From: Cryobacterium arcticum
Lineage (GTDB): Bacteria > Actinomycetota > Actinomycetes > Actinomycetales > Microbacteriaceae
Direction of reading: 5' to 3'
Assembly: GCF_001679725.1 (NCBI RefSeq)
Contig: NZ_CP016282.1
Location: 434,001-498,000 of the forward strand
Length of the DNA stretch: 64,000 bases
A program made the translations under genes and the position numbers. This document shows positions 62,394-64,000 of the stretch, one piece after another (positions within the stretch are counted from its first letter, which is position 1; every line of letters starts with the position of its first letter). The notes below the pieces were generated by a model, which did not search any database, was not told the origin of the DNA, and worked only from the letters and a program-made list of their open reading frames with translations.

Positions 62394-64000
62394 ATGGGTG
62401 ACCTCACTCTGACCGCACCCGCGGCCCCCACCCCGGGCGATTTCGCGATCGGCGACACCGACTTCCTGCTGAACGGGGAACCATTCCGGATCCTGGCCGG
62501 CGCCATCCACTATTTCCGGGTGCACCCGGATCACTGGGCCGACCGCATCCGCAAGGCGAAGCTGATGGGCCTGAACACCATCGAGACCTACGTGGCCTGG
62601 AACGCGCACTCGCCCGTGCGCGGCACCTTCGACACCGTCGGGCAGCTCGACCTGGCCCGGTTCCTCGACCTGATCGCCGCCGAGGGCATGTACGCCATCG
62701 TGCGGCCCGGACCGTTCATCTGCGCCGAGTGGGACAACGGGGGACTGCCCGGCTGGCTGTTCGCCGACCCCGCCGTGGGTGTGCGCCGCAACGAACCGCT
62801 CTACATGACGGCCGTAGCCGAGTACTTCGACCGGCTGCTGCCCATCGTGGCATCCCGGCAGATCGACCGAGGCGGGCCCGTGATCCTGGTGCAGATCGAG
62901 AACGAATACGGCGCCTATGGCGACGACAAGGACTACCTGCGCGCGCTCGTAGAGCTCAACCGGGCCGGCGGCATCACCGTGCCGCTCACCACGATCGACC
63001 AGCCCACCGACCAGATGCTCGACGACGGCAGCCTGCCCGAGCTGCACAAGACCGGCTCCTTCGGCTCCCGCGCCACCGAACGCCTGGCCGTGCTCCGCCG
63101 GCACCAGCCCACCGGACCGCTGATGTGCGCCGAGTTCTGGAACGGCTGGTTCGACCACTGGGGCGCGCACCACCACACCACCTCGGCGGAGGATTCCGCG
63201 CGCGAGCTGGACGACCTGCTCGCCACCGGAGCATCCGTGTCGCTGTACATGTTCACCGGCGGCACCAACTTCGGCTTTACCAACGGTGCCAACGACAAGG
63301 GTGTGTTCCAGCCCACCGTCACCTCCTACGACTATGACGCCCCGCTCTCGGAGAGCGGCGAGGTCACGGCCAAGTACCTCGCCTTCCGTGAGGTGCTGAC
63401 GCGGTACGCGCCGGTTGCCGCGGATGCCGCGCTGCCGCCGCTGCCCGAACCAGCGACCCCCGCCCCGGCCTTCGACGTGGTGGTTGACGAGTCGGTGTCG
63501 CTTTGGGACGCCCTGCCGGAGCTGGCCGACACCAGTGCCGCCTGGGCCGCTGAGCTGCCCAGCATGGATGCGCTCGGCCAGTACACCGGGTTCGCCCTGT
63601 ACCGCAGCCGGCTCACGCCCGGCACCCGGGTGCTCTCCTTCGGCGAGGTGCGTGACCGCGCGCAGGTCTTCGTCGACGGCACCGCCGTCGGTGTGTTGCA
63701 GCGCGACCACCATGACCGGTCGCTCAGCCTGCCGCCGGGGGACCGGCTCGACCTGCTCGTGGAGGATCAGGGCCGGGTCAACTACGGCCCCCGCATCGGC
63801 GAGGACAAGGGCCTGATCGGCCCGGCCACCCTCGACGGCGTCGACCTCGCCCACTGGCAGGTGCTTCCGCTCGATGTGGACGGGTTCGTGCGCTCGGGCA
63901 GCGCCCTCTTCGCCCCGAAGAACGGGCACCACGGTGTCCCGGCCGCTCCGTCTGCGCACCATGCTCCGGCCGGTGCGGTCGACCTCGACCTCGACGTGGA
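62394..64000 (+). CDS. Beta-galactosidase, glycoside hydrolase family 35 (runs off the window)
   Basis: The gene starts at ATG 62394, 2 nt after the GH42 stop, and stays open for at least 535 codons to the end. FLLNGEPFRILAGAIHYFRVHPDHWADRIRKAKLMGLNTIETYVAWNAHSP and GMYAIVRPGPFICAEWDNGGLPGWL are diagnostic for GH35. The acid/base is Glu171 in QIENEYGAYG, and the nucleophile is Glu247 in LMCAEFWNGWFDHWG. The beta-sandwich after residue about 390 continues beyond 64000. No signal peptide is present. With GH42 it gives the locus two galactosidases of different families, probably for different linkages. Confidence 0.95.
   Translation, partial: MGDLTLTAPAAPTPGDFAIGDTDFLLNGEPFRILAGAIHYFRVHPDHWADRIRKAKLMGLNTIETYVAWNAHSPVRGTFDTVGQLDLARFLDLIAAEGMYAIVRPGPFICAEWDNGGLPGWLFADPAVGVRRNEPLYMTAVAEYFDRLLPIVASRQIDRGGPVILVQIENEYGAYGDDKDYLRALVELNRAGGITVPLTTIDQPTDQMLDDGSLPELHKTGSFGSRATERLAVLRRHQPTGPLMCAEFWNGWFDHWGAHHHTTSAEDSARELDDLLATGASVSLYMFTGGTNFGFTNGANDKGVFQPTVTSYDYDAPLSESGEVTAKYLAFREVLTRYAPVAADAALPPLPEPATPAPAFDVVVDESVSLWDALPELADTSAAWAAELPSMDALGQYTGFALYRSRLTPGTRVLSFGEVRDRAQVFVDGTAVGVLQRDHHDRSLSLPPGDRLDLLVEDQGRVNYGPRIGEDKGLIGPATLDGVDLAHWQVLPLDVDGFVRSGSALFAPKNGHHGVPAAPSAHHAPAGAVDLDLDV

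Overview
This is a high-GC actinobacterial chromosome segment, most likely from a cold-adapted member of the Microbacteriaceae such as Cryobacterium. Evidence: actinobacterial gene types throughout (ROK and LacI sugar regulators, Bcr/CflA and other MFS pumps, a Streptomyces/Arthrobacter-type xylose isomerase, a small SRP RNA), many leaderless genes behind TANNNT boxes, an ice-binding (DUF3494) surface protein, and the repeat GGTCTCGACAGGCTCGACC that I associate with this family. The genus is inference.

Layout. 1-4.4 kb: 3' end of a glycerate kinase, xylulokinase (reverse), a cell-wall-anchored ice-binding protein and a MarR-like regulator. 4.4-11.9 kb: xylose isomerase (reverse) divergent from a three-gene monosaccharide ABC transporter followed by a ROK repressor, which reads as a xylose uptake and catabolism unit. 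11.9-12.6 kb: a 151-bp tandem repeat array. 12.8-21.1 kb: a LacI-controlled oligosaccharide ABC transporter with GH31 alpha-xylosidase and GH1 beta-glucosidase, a plausible xyloglucan-oligosaccharide locus. 21.1-26.4 kb: an epimerase, a second ROK protein, LysR, GNAT and a Bcr/CflA pump. 26.5-28.8 kb: an RsbQ-like hydrolase translationally coupled to a PAS-GAF-GGDEF protein. 28.8-44.7 kb: mixed genes including a PAP2 phosphatase, a tandem pair of unrecognised paralogues, a saccharopine-dehydrogenase-like enzyme, an FAD oxidoreductase, a TrkH/TrkA potassium system, an ECF sigma factor with its DGPF partner, and an MFS pump behind a SoxR/MerR-type promoter. 44.7-45.3 kb: tRNA-Ser with tandem fragments of its own 3' end, then SRP RNA. 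45.4-51.4 kb: phosphoketolase-pta-ackA operon. 51.5-52.5 kb: a second, higher-order repeat array. 52.5-53.9 kb: YccF, a 41-aa protein and a CinA-type amidase. 54.0-64.0 kb: a second LacI-controlled oligosaccharide ABC transporter with GH51 arabinofuranosidase, GH42 and GH35 beta-galactosidases; the last gene runs off the window.

Together the window describes an organism that takes up plant cell-wall sugars (xylose, xylose-decorated glucans, arabinose- and galactose-containing oligosaccharides), trims them inside the cell, and can send xylulose 5-phosphate through phosphoketolase to acetyl phosphate, acetate and ATP. No transposase, integrase, prophage or CRISPR array was found. The most unusual items are the hydrolase/diguanylate-cyclase pair, the two tandem unknown genes, the dispersed repeat family (one copy of which encodes the N-terminus of the GH42 enzyme), the SoxR-like promoter with a leaderless gene, and the tandem tRNA-Ser 3' fragments.
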